Assembly: GCA_036346255.1 (NCBI GenBank)
Contig: CM070619.1
Location: forward strand, 34,912,342-34,976,341
Direction: 5' to 3'
Source: Ampelocalamus luodianensis
Lineage: Eukaryota > Streptophyta > Magnoliopsida > Poales > Poaceae
DNA length: 64,000 nt
The notes beneath the pieces are model-generated. The model was not told where the DNA came from, did no database searches, and saw nothing but the letters and a program-made list of their open reading frames with translations. Positions 34,901 to 45,930 of the stretch are shown in pieces; the first letter of the stretch is position 1, and the number at the start of each line of letters is the position of its first letter. The position numbers were made by a program, and so were the translations under genes.

Positions 34901-36316
34901 CGCACCTCGTAAAGGCTCGAACAAATGTCACCGTCCGATTGGAAATAAGCGCTACGATAAATAGAGAGATTAAATGATTTGAATGGTAGATCATTTAATA
35001 TGGACCGCACGATCAAGATCGATCGAACGAGATTAAAACGAAATCCCGATGGTGCTGCGGGTTCCGCTTTCAAACAGAGACGTTGGATTGAAATCCAACG
35101 ATCAATTAAAAGATATACACGTCACCCTTTTAGATGCGATGGCTCAGTACCGTTGGATTTAATTTCTACGGTCAGGATGTAAAATTGAACCGGATGGTCC
35201 GATTGCATACACCCATGTGGTCCGCACGATTAAAATCCAACGACCCATCAATTTTGGGCTTTAAAGGCCCACGGTCTAAATGGAGTGCCGTAGGATTGAA
35301 ATCCAAAGGCCCACATTAACGCGCGTCTCTGGTTTCAAATAGAAATAAACGATGCCGCTGGATCAAGGATGGACGGCCACGGTTGTGCGGGGATCCGGAG
35401 TCGTCCGAATGCATACACAGATCTGGGCCATACAAGGAAGATCCAACGGCCCAGAGGAGTGCGGGCTTTATAACACGCGGGAAAAATGGAAAAGCCGTAG
35501 GATTTGAATCTAATCGTGAGATAAAAGCGCGCTTTAGGTTTAAAGCGAAAGAGTGCGCTTGTTGGATCAAGAACGAGCGGTGGAGATCAAACATGGACCC
35601 GAGTTGTCCGGTGCACACAACGATCACGCTCGTTGGATTAAGATCCAACGGCGAGATCTAAGTGGACACGTGGAGCAGCTTGCGAGCGTTATTGCTCGCC
35701 TGCTCGATGGAAGATCGGCGGCTCATGTCGATCGTGGAGTTCGGCTCGCGCCGAACGTGACCGAGCCGAACAAATTTGATTGGGTTGGACCGAGACACAT
35801 GAGGTCGGGTCGCTCTGATGCAAAGTCGGGTTTGGACCGGTTTGGTTGACCAAACCTTATTCATATATTTAAAAGGTTTTGATCGACTTTAAAAATAGCA
35901 AATAAATTTATAAAATCATGAAATTTTCTCGTAAGCTCTTGGGATGATATATTTCCCAGATAAATTTCATAAACCACATTTTCACTTTATAAAATACATA
36001 AATATCTATTTCAGGCCGAAAATGTTTATTTAAAGACCATAAATTTTCTTTAAGTCCAAATAATTTCTAAAATGCAACGAAAATATTTTTAGCCAAGATA
36101 ATTTATCTAGGCTTTAATAAAAATACTTCCAGTCATAATACAAGTGTTACCTTGTATTCCTTTAAATATTCTAAGTAGGTTTTGGACTTTGGCAAAAGGA
36201 AGGTTTTATTTGTAACAACTCCCAAGCGAGATTAAGAATAAGAATGATATGAGCAGAGCAGCCCATTACTTTCATAATCTCGATTATTCTTGTTGATAAA
36301 AGTGGGTTACATTACA
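31958..36316 (-). repeat. B 5' LTR
   Basis: TGTGAGGACCCCCGGTTATT at the left and ACATTACA at the right, aligning throughout with 21,638-26,008. The TATA box is at 34,695-34,704 (minus). There is no gene inside. Confidence 0.93.
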
Positions 36317-36529
36317 CCCATTGTGTTCGCAATTGTATTGCGCATGTATCGCACCTGTTGGTTTGCACCGCCGCGACCGAAGTTGCCGGCGGGCAAAGCG
36401 CAGTATTTGCTTTGTTGTCGTAAGGTTCGACAACCTCCACGACCTCTTGGGGCAATCTCAACCGTTAATGATCTCTGTGGGTTAGCTCTTAGCCGTAGGA
36501 TTTCCCTATGCAAAAAACCTTAGTGCTAG

Positions 36530-36970
36530 GACCTCCCCCAGCTTAGATCCTAGCGGTTAAGGACCTCCTTGGTTTTAATCTTGACCGTTAGGATCAACCT
36601 TAGGCGAAAAATCCACCCTCGGGCGAAAAAACCACCCTCGGGACCGCCCTTGGGGTCCTCTTTGCAAAAGTCCACTCCTTGGTCTTTTGTAAAGAAAACC
36701 TTAGGACCTTCCTCCCCCACAGATCGTAACCCTTAAGACCACCCCGGGTAGATCTTGACCGTTGAAGACCTCCCCATGGAGATCTGAGCCGTTCAAGACC
36801 TCCCCGCTCTTTAAGACTTTATCTTTGAGGACCTCCCTGTGGAGATCTTGACCATTGAGACCTCCCACTGTGAGATCTTAGCCGTCGGGACCTCTCTCCA
36901 TTAGATCTTTAGCTTTAGGACCTCCCCTTAGCTCTGGACCGTTAGATCTAGATCCAACGGTCTAGACCTC
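36530..36970. repeat. GACCTCC..GATCTTGACCGTT minisatellite in the F LTR
   Basis: About ten degenerate units of roughly 35-40 bases combine GACCTCCC with GATCTTGACCGTT or a close variant. The reverse complement of the same words forms the minisatellite in the A LTR (GGAGGTCC, AACGGTCAAGATG). Confidence 0.75.
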
Positions 36971-37472
36971 CTCAGCGCTTTCGAAGTCCTAGCGTTCCGA
37001 TCTTCTTTCACCGTTCATTTCTTGATCTACGGCTCTGATGGCGCGATCGTTCGGACCTCCGACCGGAACTCTCGCTGTGAGCCGCTCATCTTTAGATCTG
37101 CGGCCCACGTTCGTTGGAACGTTTAGACCGCCGAGGGCCTCCCTCGCGGTGGGCCGTTGGATCTAATCCAACGGCTAGGGGCGTGTAGCGCTGCGCGCGT
37201 CCGTTCGGCCCTCGCGCTTGGGCCGTTCGATTCGCGATCTATGACCCACATTGTTCCACGTCGTTTCCATTTAGTTAAGTTGATTGTTTTCCGGTAAGCT
37301 TTTATTTGTCAACTGAAAAATGTATTAAACTTCAAATTTTCATAACTAAATCATTTTAGCTCCATTTTAGGTGATTTCTACTGGGTTAAATTTCTGTTTA
37401 CCTAAGCTTTAATCTAAAAACATGTTTAGGTACTGTTCGGTAGCAGAAAATACCCTAGGTGCTCACATCATG

Positions 37473-39517
37473 AGTCCCAACGTACAACTATAGCATGGTT
37501 AAGCATATACGATACCCCACGTTGGTCGTACAATATATCCAACTAGAATAAACCCTCCTATGGTGTCCAAGGGTTCATATCATTCAAGGATACATGTCAT
37601 TTGCAATTTATCGAGGAGGCATACATCAATTAGGCAATTATCTACTCCCGAAACCATTTAATATAAAACTAGCGATGCATGTTTATATCAAACAATATAG
37701 TTTTATAAAATGGGTTCAATATGATCAAAGATCTACGACTTGCCTTCGTTGAAGAGTTGAGGTGCTTTGGTCGTCAGGTCCGAGAAATCTTCTGAAACGC
37801 CAGAATCTATACGTTCGAACGAAGCGAAATAAACAAAACAACTCCAAATAAAGCTCAAATAAATACCAAATTAGCACTACCAGCAAGAGGAGTATTTTAG
37901 ATGAATTTAAAATTTTGAATCACTTGAATCGGAGTTCGAATGAAGAAGCTATGGCCTCTAGAAGATTGAAAATCAAGAAAAAGGGGTTTTCCTGATTTTT
38001 GAAATTATTTTTGTAAAAGAAAATAGATTTGCTGCGCCAGCTCACGTTAGCCCAGGGGTTTTTAATTCCAGCTGAATTATTTTTCAACAGAAAAGGTGGG
38101 AAATTCCACGTGAGGTTCTTGGTCGGACGAGAGGAGCGAGTGGCGAGGTGGCGTGCATGTGGCGCCAAGTGGCGACCATGTCGGCACCTGCCGGCGGCGC
38201 CAGGGCGATGGTCGCCGACATTTAATGCGCTCCGCCGGCGGCGAGACACCCGAGAGGAGAGGGCTCACGGGAATCGATGTGCGGTCTCGAGGATGCGGCG
38301 GCACCGTAAGTCCATCGGCGGTGAGGAAGAAACGGCGGCGGTGACAATTGCAGGCGACAGCGATGCTCCGGTGGGCTCTTGGGGAAGGGGAGGTGCGCAC
38401 GGGGTAGCCCTCGTCATGGCGATGCCGGAGGTGGGGTCGAAGGCTATGAAGGAGGCTCGGGGCGGCGCAAATGGCGACGGCGTCTCACGGTGGCCGATGG
38501 CGAAGAACTCGAAATATAGCCGGAGGAGAGCGAGAGAGAGAGGGCGCGGGTAAGGGGAAAATGAGAGGAAGTCAAGCCGCTCCTGGTGCATGCATTTATA
38601 GGGCGCGAGGTGGCCCGAGAGAGGGGGACGTGGTCGGCGGGTTTCGCGGCGGCGAGGACCGATGCGGACGGCAGCAGGTGGCGACATGGCATGGGGGCGG
38701 AGTGGTGGCGGCAGCGGGCGCGGTGGAGGCGGGAGGTGACGCGGTGGAGTGAAGCCAGCGCAAAACGTGGCGCAAATAGCGCGGACGTGCACGTTGACGC
38801 ACGAGGAAGACGACGGGCGAGGAAGACAACGAAGCTGACAGGTGGGCCCCACCTATCAGCGGGAAGGAGAGAGAGGTGCGTCGAGGCTATGAAGGCGAAG
38901 GCCGTCCGATTTCAATTGGACGGTCCACAACGAGTGGAGCGATCGCACCTCCGAACGTGCGATGCGATCAAGGACATCCGATCTTGATCGGACGGTTCCT
39001 GAGGAGGAAAGCGCGGCCCATCGGGACGAGTGGTGGAGCAGTGCGAAGGGAAAAAGGAATGGGCCAAGAGGGAATTCGGCCCAAAAGCCAAAGGAGGAAT
39101 TAAAATGCATTTCCGAATAAAGAAATGCTAGAAAAGCAAAAAGGTTTTTAGAAAATAGCTAATAGATTCTAAAATTTCTTGGAAAATTCACAAAAATCCC
39201 TTGAATTATTTAGAACTTAATAAAAATACTTTTAACTATACTTTAGCTTTTAATTTTACAAACAAAATAGATTTTAATTTCGGACAAAATGAAAAACCAA
39301 TTCTAAAATCCAGAAAAAGCAAGAGAAGACTTAAAATCCACTTAAAATCCAGAAAACTCAATAAACCAACTTTTTGATTTAATTGAAGTCTGATAAATTC
39401 AAAGTAAATGGTTTTTTATTTCTAAATTTCAAATTAAGCTTTTGTAACTTAATTAAACCAATTGGTTATTTTAAATTTTTGGAATTTTTAAAAACTCTAC
39501 AAATTAAGGATGTTACA
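37473..39517 (-). repeat. D 3' LTR, second part
   Basis: It resumes with AGTCCCAACGTACAACTATA after the second TCATG and ends GGATGTTACA, matching 42,971-44,971. The TATA box CTATAAATGC lies at 38,592-38,601 (minus). Positions 38,100-39,050 are GC-rich, and the long open frames there are not genes. Confidence 0.9.
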
Positions 39518-39535
39518 AACCTACACCCTTAAAGG
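39518..39535 (-). promoter_or_regulatory. Polypurine tract of element D, interrupted
   Basis: CCTTTAAGGGTGTAGGTT on the minus strand beside the 3' LTR. The G run is broken by T, unlike the clean tracts of A, B and C. Confidence 0.65.
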
Positions 39536-39539
39536 AATC

Positions 39540-40105
39540 TCGAGCCCGAGATTTGGGCTGACTAGAGAATAGGTGCGGGAACTCGGCCTTCAGGTCTTCT
39601 TCACGCTCCCAGGTGGCTTGCTCTTCAGTGTGGTTACTCCACTGAACTTTACAGAAACGGAGGATCTTGCTTCGGGTTACTCACTCGGACACTTCCAAAA
39701 CCTTGATGGGTTGCTCCTTGTAGGTGAGATCTTCCTACAAATCAACTGCTTCTAGTGGCATCTGCTCTTCTGGTATACGTAGATATTTCTTCAATTGAGA
39801 CACAAGGAAGGTGTCATGCACATCTGACAGCTGAGGTGGGAGCTCCAATTTGTAAGAAACTTCTCCTCTTCTAGCGAGGATTGGAAAAGGCCCAATGTAT
39901 CTTGGGCAGAGGGTACTTATTCTTGATGGTGACTTCGTTGAGTGAGCAGTAATCCACACACATCCTCTGGGTTCCATCCTTCTTTGCAACAAAGATAACT
40001 GGGGCTCCCCAAGGTGAGGAACTTGGTAGGATAAATCCTTTACCTTGCATCTCCTCAATTTGCTTCTTTAGTTCGACTAGGTTGTCAACAGGCAAGCGGT
40101 TGGGT
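39540..40105 (-). pseudogene. Element D pol remnant: RT start fused to integrase end
   Basis: From 40,095 leftward the RT N-terminus reads SSSPWGAPVIFVAKKDGTQ and VTIKNKYPLPK. At about 39,905-39,889 the sequence passes directly into the integrase C-terminal block RYIGPFPILARRGEVSYKLE, followed by a chromodomain (EQPIKVLEVSE, then VQWSNHTEEQATWERE) with in-frame stops. The catalytic parts of RT, all of RNase H and most of integrase are missing. The two halves meet in different frames at a short shared word (CCAAGAT), consistent with a microhomology deletion. Confidence 0.85.
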
Positions 40106-40660
40106 CACTTGGAAATTGGTGCAGTTCCTGGAACTAGGTTGATGACGAACTCCAGGTCCCTATCTGGTGGCATTCCAGGTAATTCCTCAGGAAAGACATC
40201 TGGAAATTCTCCGACTACTCGTACATCTTCCAAGGATATAGTCTTGACACTGCAGACTAAGGCTCCATCATGCTTTTCCGTGGAGGCTTTAAATTTTACT
40301 TTGGTTCCAACTGGGTTGATAAAGGTGATGCTTCTACCACCACAATCCAAAACTGCTTGGTGATTAGCAAGCCAATCCATACCCAAAATCACATATAAGG
40401 ATTTGGTGTCAATAATTATGAGGTTGGCTAGAAATTCTACCCCACCTATGGTTACTTTAACTTTTGGGCACCCTTGGTTCATACTCAACTCCGAACTGGG
40501 CGACTGAACTAACAAAGCATTTTTAAGAGTCAAAACCTTCAGCTGATGCTTTGCAACAAAACTCGGAGCAATAAACGAATGCAAAGCTCTATAATCAAAC
40601 AAAACAGTAGCAGGTACCGAATTTACTAGGAACTTACCCAGCACGACGTCCGGGGCTGTC
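40106..40660 (-). pseudogene. Element D aspartic protease with mutated active site
   Basis: A long open frame (40,854-40,105) contains DVVLGKFLVNSVPATVLFDY followed by RALHSFI, then YVILGMDWLANHQAVLDCGG and the linker FPDVFPEELPGMPPDRDLEF. The family motif is D-S-G-A; here it reads D-Y-R-A. The aspartate remains, but the Ser and the Gly needed for the loop are replaced, so the enzyme should be inactive although the frame is open. Confidence 0.85.
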
Positions 40661-40829
40661 TGGGCATCCTCCATTGTGATGTAGTTCACACGGCCTCTCC
40701 CATAAGGCTGAGGGGTCTTAGCTGGTGCAGCTAGAGTATGAGGTGTTCCACGTCTGGCTCCGAGCATGGGGGTTCTGGTTGGGGTAGCTCTCAAGTTGAA
40801 TCTGACAAGCGAAGGGCCTTGCTTCTGCG

Positions 40830-41910
40830 GGCAGTTACTGGCGTAGTGCCCCAATTGCTGATAGTTGTAGCAGGTGATCCCTACGGCAGGATTGGTGTTT
40901 CTGGGCTGCTGGTTGTTGGTGTTGTTGTTGCTAGAGCTGCGAAATCCTAGAGTAGTCGGGCAAGGTACTATTGCTGAGGTCTTGAATGTGACAGGAGGAG
41001 CAAAACGGGCAGGCTGTTTCGCATTCGTCCTGGCTCTCTAGAATGGCCTTAATGAGCACCATGCTGCATCATCTTCCTCTTATGAGACTTTGCCAGCTCA
41101 TGGCGAGAATCTTCTATGAGCATGGCCTTGTTCACTAGATGCTAGAAATCTGCATAGTCGTTGCCGATGACTTGAACCTTCAAGCTACGGTTGAGTCCTC
41201 GCTTAAAGCGCTTCTGACATACATCATCGGTGGCGACGTCCTCTTGAGCATATCATGAGAGTTGAGTGAACTTATTGAGGTATTCACTCACATACATGTT
41301 TCCTTGCTTCAGCTCGCGGAACTCATTCTTCTTCATTTCCACCTTTCTATCAAAGATGTGGGAGTGGCAGAAAGCTTCAGAAAACTCAGCCCAACTGATG
41401 TTCTGGTGGTTCTCGTGGGCGATGCAATAGTTCTCCCACCATTCTGCGGTGGTACCTTCAAGTTGGTGTGTAGCATATAGAACTTTCTCACGTCTCACGA
41501 TCGTTACATCGGGTAATGGCAAGTTTCTTATCGGTTGAGTGCAGCCAGCCATCTGCATCCAATGGCTCGGAGGAGCTAGAGAATGTAGGTGGATGAGTTC
41601 TCATGAATTCTGCCAGCCTTGATTGAGGAAAAGCTGGTGGTGGTGGCAGGGCAACTGCTTGGTTGTTCTGGTTCATCATTGCAAGAAGGCCAACATCGGT
41701 CTAGTTCTCTTGAGTTATCATCTGGTTCATATTCTGCATCATTGTACTCATTAGCTGAGTCTGGGCTGCCATGAACCGACCCAAACCTTGATCTGTTGTG
41801 GCTATTGGAGGAGGCAGTGGTGGTGGCGTATTGAACTCCACAGGGTCAATTGGGCTTGCGGAGTTGCGGGTCTGAACCATCTGCACAAATCTTTCTAGGT
41901 TTAATAGACG
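40830..41910 (-). pseudogene. Element D gag with altered zinc knuckle
   Basis: The N-terminus MVQTRNSASPIDPVEF starts near 41,880. The gag core follows with LAEFMRTHPPTFSSSSEPLD, then ATHQLEGTTAEWWENYCIAH and GNMYVSEYLNKFTQLS. At about 40,836-40,877 the knuckle reads CYNYQQLGHYASNC: the second cysteine of the CCHC motif is replaced by tyrosine. Stops and frameshifts lie between the pieces. Confidence 0.8.
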
Positions 41911-42355
41911 AGAGAAAGAAAGCATGATAGATAAGAGGGAAAGCACAAGGATGAGAGGGAACGAGAGAGAAATATGGAACAACCTAACTGGAGATAGTCG
42001 GTTAAACCCAAGGAACGGATAGCCGGAAAGCTACCAAGAAGCAACAAAACTTGAGCCTAAAGGCCCTATTACACGAACTAAACGATACTGCAACTAGGAG
42101 GGTAACTTGCTAAAGCACCTTTAACCTAACATATAGGGGTGGTCGACTCGAAACAATTCTCGGTCCTATCGAGATTACTGGGGTGAGAAAGATCAATTTA
42201 AATTTGAAAACAAAGTTTTAGAATAGATAAGATGTAAGAATCTAAGAATGAGATGAGAAAAGAATAGAATAAGGTGAGAGAAGAATAACTATTCAAGTTA
42301 ATTTGTTGGTTTGATTTAGAAAATAAGTTTTGAAATTTTTGACTAAATGAGCGAA
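41911..42355. other. D leader, no primer-binding site found
   Basis: About 450 bases between gag and the recognisable LTR. No complement of TGGTATCAGAGC and no TGTCGGGACC LTR end occur here, although the other D LTR begins with one. The 5' LTR therefore seems to have lost its last ~580 bases together with the primer site. Confidence 0.55.
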
Positions 42356-44971
42356 CTTCCCAACCATTCCACCCAAACCATCATTCCTACCATTTTGACA
42401 AAAATCTACCCCTCGTGTGATATCACCAGGCGTTGTCCATAACCGGGGACACGGCTATTCAAATAGTTTTACACTCTGTAGAGGTTGTACGGCTTGTCCC
42501 ACAACAGATAATCAACTTATACTGTCTGTTTAACACACTTCCGAGGTGTACGACTAAGTAATTATCACAACTTCACAAGGATTTTACAAAGATCTATTTT
42601 GACTCGGTTCTGCCCGCTAAGGTTTCACCATTCTAGGGCCCCTCTTGCGCCGCTTATCAACCCTCAACAGAACCAAATCAAAACATTGCTAATTATTTGG
42701 CCAGTCCACCCCATAAATGAACTTGTGGTTACATGGTATGGTCTAGATCAATGGCGCACAAAGTTAAGTCCTTAATTGCTACTCAGGCGAGGCAACCACA
42801 CCCAAAATCATCCCCTTTACTGCACGATCACTCGCCCGAGTATAAATCATTTTGGTTCAACCCGGCCAAAGGCCACCCTAGCCTTGGCACAATATATTTT
42901 AATAATAGTGGCCGCACCACAATTCCATAATTCCTTTAGTCATGTTTATTCATACGAGCATGTGATCATGAGTCCCAACGTACAACTATAGCATGGCTAA
43001 GCATATACGATACCCCACGTTGGTAGTACAATATGTCCAACTATAATAAACCCTCCTATAGTGTCCAAGGGTTCATGTCATTCAAGGATACATGTCATTT
43101 GCAATTTATCAAGGAGGCGTACATCAATTAGGCAATTATCTACTCCCGAAACCATTTAATATAAAACTAGCGATTCATGTTTATATCAAACAATATAGTT
43201 TTATAAAATGGGTTCAATATGATCAAAGGTCTATGACTTTCCTTCATTGAAGAATCTACGCGTTCGAACGAAGCCAAATAAATAAAATAACTCCAAATAA
43301 AGCTGAAATAAATACCAAATTAGCACTAACAGCAATAGGAGGATTTTAGATGAATTTAGAAATTTGAATCACTCAAATCGAAGTTCGAACGAAGAAGTTA
43401 TGGCCTCCGGAAGATTGAAAATCAAGAAAAAGAGGTTTTCTCGATTTTTGGAATTATTTTTGTAAAGGAAAATAGATTCACTGCGCCAGCTGACGTCAGC
43501 CCTGGGCTTTTTAATTCTAGCCGAATTATTTTTCAACAGAAAAAGGTGGGAATTGCCACGTAGTCCGTGGCGAGACGAGAGGAGCAGTGGCGTGCGTCGG
43601 CACCCAAGCCGCGCGCGCTCAGGGCCGATGGTCACTGGCGTTTAACTGGGCTCTAGTGGCTGGCGAGGACACCCAGAGGGAGAGGGGCTCACGGGGAATC
43701 TGATGCGCACGGTCTCGAGGACACGCCGGCACGAGAAGTCTGTCGGCGATGAGGAAGAAACGGCGGCGACGGAAGTTGCAGGCGACGGCGACGCTCCGGT
43801 GGGCTCCTAGGGATGGGGAGGTGCACACAGGGTAGCCCTCGGTGTGGTGATGCCGGAGGCGGGGTCGAAGGCGATGAAGGAGGCAAGCAGGCTGCGCAAA
43901 TGGCAACAGCATCTCGCGGTGGCCGATGGCGAAGAACTCAAAATACGGCCGGAGGAGAGCGGGAGAGAGAGGGCAAGGGGTGAGGGGAAAACGAGAGGAG
44001 CTCAAGGTGCTCCTGGTGCGTGCATTTATAGGGCGTGGGGAGGCCTAAGAGAGGGGGGCTAGGTCGGCGGGTTTCACGACGGCGAGGACCGACGGCAACG
44101 GGAGCAGGTGGCTACAGGGCATGTGGGCGGAGTGGTGGCGCAGCGGGCGTGGCGGAGGTGGTGCGGTGGACAGAAGAGGACGTGGAGGTGACGGCGGTGG
44201 AGTGAAGTCGGCGCAAAACATGGCGCAAATAGCGCGGACATGCGAGTTGACGCACGAGGAAGATGATGGGCGAGGAAGACGACGAAGCTGACAGTTGGGC
44301 CCCACCTGTCAGCGGGAAGGAGAGAGAGAGGCGTCAGAGGGCTGTGAAGGCGAAGGCCGTCCGATTTCAATCGGACGGTCCGCAACGAGTGGAGTGATTG
44401 CACCTCCGAACGTGCGATGCGATCGAGGCTGTCCGATCTTGATCGAACGGTTCACAAGGAGGGAAGGCGCGGGCGCGCGTGGGAGTGGGCTGGAGCGGGC
44501 CGCGGGAGGGGAAAAGAGGAATGGGCCGAGAGGGAATTCGTCCCAAAAGCCAAAGGACGAATTAAAATGCATTTCTGAATAAAGAAATGCTAGAAAAGCA
44601 AAAAGGATTTTAGAAAATAGCTAATAGAGTCTAAAAATTCTAGGAAAATTCACAGAAGTCCTTTGAATTATTTAGAACTTAATAAAAATATTTTTTAACT
44701 ATACTTTAGCTTTAAATTTTTCAAACAAAATAGATTTTAATTTTGGACAAAAGGAAAAACCAATTCTAAAATCCAGAAAAAGCAAGAGAAGACTTAAAAT
44801 CCAGAAAACTCAATAAACCAACTTTTAGATTTAATTGAAGTCTGATTAATTCAAATTAAAGGGTTTTTTATTTCTAAATTTCAAATTAAGCTTTTGCAAC
44901 TTAATTAAACCAAATGGTTATTTTTAAATTTTTGATAATTTTCAAAAACTCTGCAAATTAGGGATGTTACA
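42356..44971 (-). repeat. D 5' LTR, missing its R-U5 end
   Basis: Positions 42,356-42,970 match 19,446-20,054 and 42,971-44,971 match 37,473-39,517, without the F insertion. This is the empty-site version that proves F was inserted into the other copy. The TATA box CTATAAATGC is at 44,022-44,031 (minus). CTGAC follows at 44,972-44,976. Confidence 0.9.
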
Positions 44972-44976
44972 CTGAC

Positions 44977-45270
44977 CCACCAATACTTCTTCTGCTCGAG
45001 GTCTTGGTACATCTTGGTACTCCCCGGATGAACGGAGTAAGGCGATTCATGGGCTTCCTTCAAAATCAGCTACTTTATCTCTCGGTGGTCGGGTACACAG
45101 ATACGGTTACCGAACCAAATAGTTCCTTGCTCATCTTCGACAAAACCCAAGGCTTTGCCACTTTTCATGTTCTTCTTGATACCTTGGATGTCTTCATCTT
45201 CTTTTTGCTTGTCTTTGATCTGGCTCCAAAAGGCTGGCTCGACCTCTAAAGCATGCACACAGCCTTGGTT
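44977..45270 (-). pseudogene. Element A integrase N-terminal zinc region
   Basis: The minus-strand frame 45,258-45,070 contains ALEVEPAFWSQIKDKQKEDE and TIWFGNRICVPDHREIK, the link between RNase H and the integrase zinc domain. It continues left to the D insertion in the HHCC region, and its other half is at 18,675-18,869. Confidence 0.75.
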
Positions 45271-45930
45271 GACAATCTATAGGTTAAGACGTCTCAACTC
45301 TTCATACAAACTTGCTTGACTCTCTTGGACTATCAAAGTGTTGTAGTACCCTTTTCGGCTTAGGGCATCTACCACCATTTTGGCCTTGCCCGGGTGATAG
45401 TGGATTCCAAGATCATAGTCCTTTACGAGCTCTAACCACCTTCCCTGCCTGAGGTTGAGGTCCGACTGAGTGAAGATGTAGTTCAAGCTCTTGTGGTCTG
45501 TGAAAATCTCATAGCGATTACCAATGATGTAATGCAGCCAAATCTTCAAGGCATGCACAATAGCAACTAGCTCCAAGTCATGCGTCGGGTAGTTCTCTTC
45601 GTGAGGCTTCAACTGGCGAGATGCATAAGCTACAACCTTCCCTTCTTGCATCAACACGCAACCGAGGCCTTGACGAGAGGCGTCACAGAACACTTCAAAG
45701 TCCTTACGGACATCCGCAAAACTAACACTAGCACCGAGACAAGTCTTTTCTTCAAGTCTTGAAAGCATTCCTCACAAGTTTTGATCCATTCAAACTTCCT
45801 TTCTTTCTTCAAGAGCTGGGTGAGTGGTCTGGCTATGCTGGAAAAACCTTCAATAAACCTACGGTAGTAGCCCGCTAAACCGAGGAAACTCATCACTTCG
45901 GTGATGGATCTGGGCAACCTCCAATCCATC
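45271..45930 (-). pseudogene. Element A RNase H and RT connection, one frameshift
   Basis: The frame 45,932-45,651 holds the RT tail (SFLGLAGYYRRFIEGFSSIA, RPLTQLLKKERKFEW). A frame change then leads to 45,768-45,277 with the RNase H motifs FCDASRQGLGCVLM, DLELVAIVHALK, FTDHKSLNYIFTQ and VVDALSRKG. All four acidic positions are present. Confidence 0.85.

Larger units (their letters stand above)
21638..36316 (-). mobile_element. Element B: full-length Tekay/Del-like chromovirus
   Basis: It has two LTRs of nearly 4.4 kb (21,638-26,008 and 31,958-36,316), a polypurine tract, a methionine-tRNA type primer-binding site, gag, protease, RT, RNase H, integrase and a chromodomain, all on the minus strand. 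The CCCAT duplication is intact. It is the innermost and so one of the youngest insertions. RT and RNase H frames are long and open, while gag, protease and integrase are broken by small indels, several at CHG sites. Confidence 0.93.
20055..37467 (+). mobile_element. Element F: solo LTR, interrupted by element B
   Basis: It begins TGTAACATCCTAAGTATTGG and ends TAGGTGCTCACA. TCATG is duplicated at 20,050-20,054 and 37,468-37,472. Removing B (21,638-36,321 with one CCCAT copy) leaves about 2.7 kb with no coding region and a single LTR, so F is a solo LTR left by recombination between the two ends of a former element. Homology to the LTR at 61,948 confirms the family and orientation. Positions 20,100-21,637 and 36,322-37,467 contain no gene. 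Confidence 0.85.
18870..44971 (-). mobile_element. Element D: internally deleted chromovirus containing F and B
   Basis: Ends are TGTCGGGACCC..GGATGTTACA on the plus strand, flanked by CTGAC on both sides. Order on the plus strand: 3' LTR (18,870-20,054 plus 37,473-39,517), short internal region (39,518-42,355), 5' LTR lacking its far end (42,356-44,971). The internal region holds gag, a mutated protease and the first part of RT fused to the end of integrase; the rest of pol is gone. Insertion of D split the A integrase gene. Confidence 0.9.

Noticed and set aside
38029..38852. Several 100-195 codon frames on both strands
   Set aside because: They fall in the GC-rich part of the D LTR, which contains the LTR's own TATA box. 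The same region in the other LTR copy has different, non-conserved frames.
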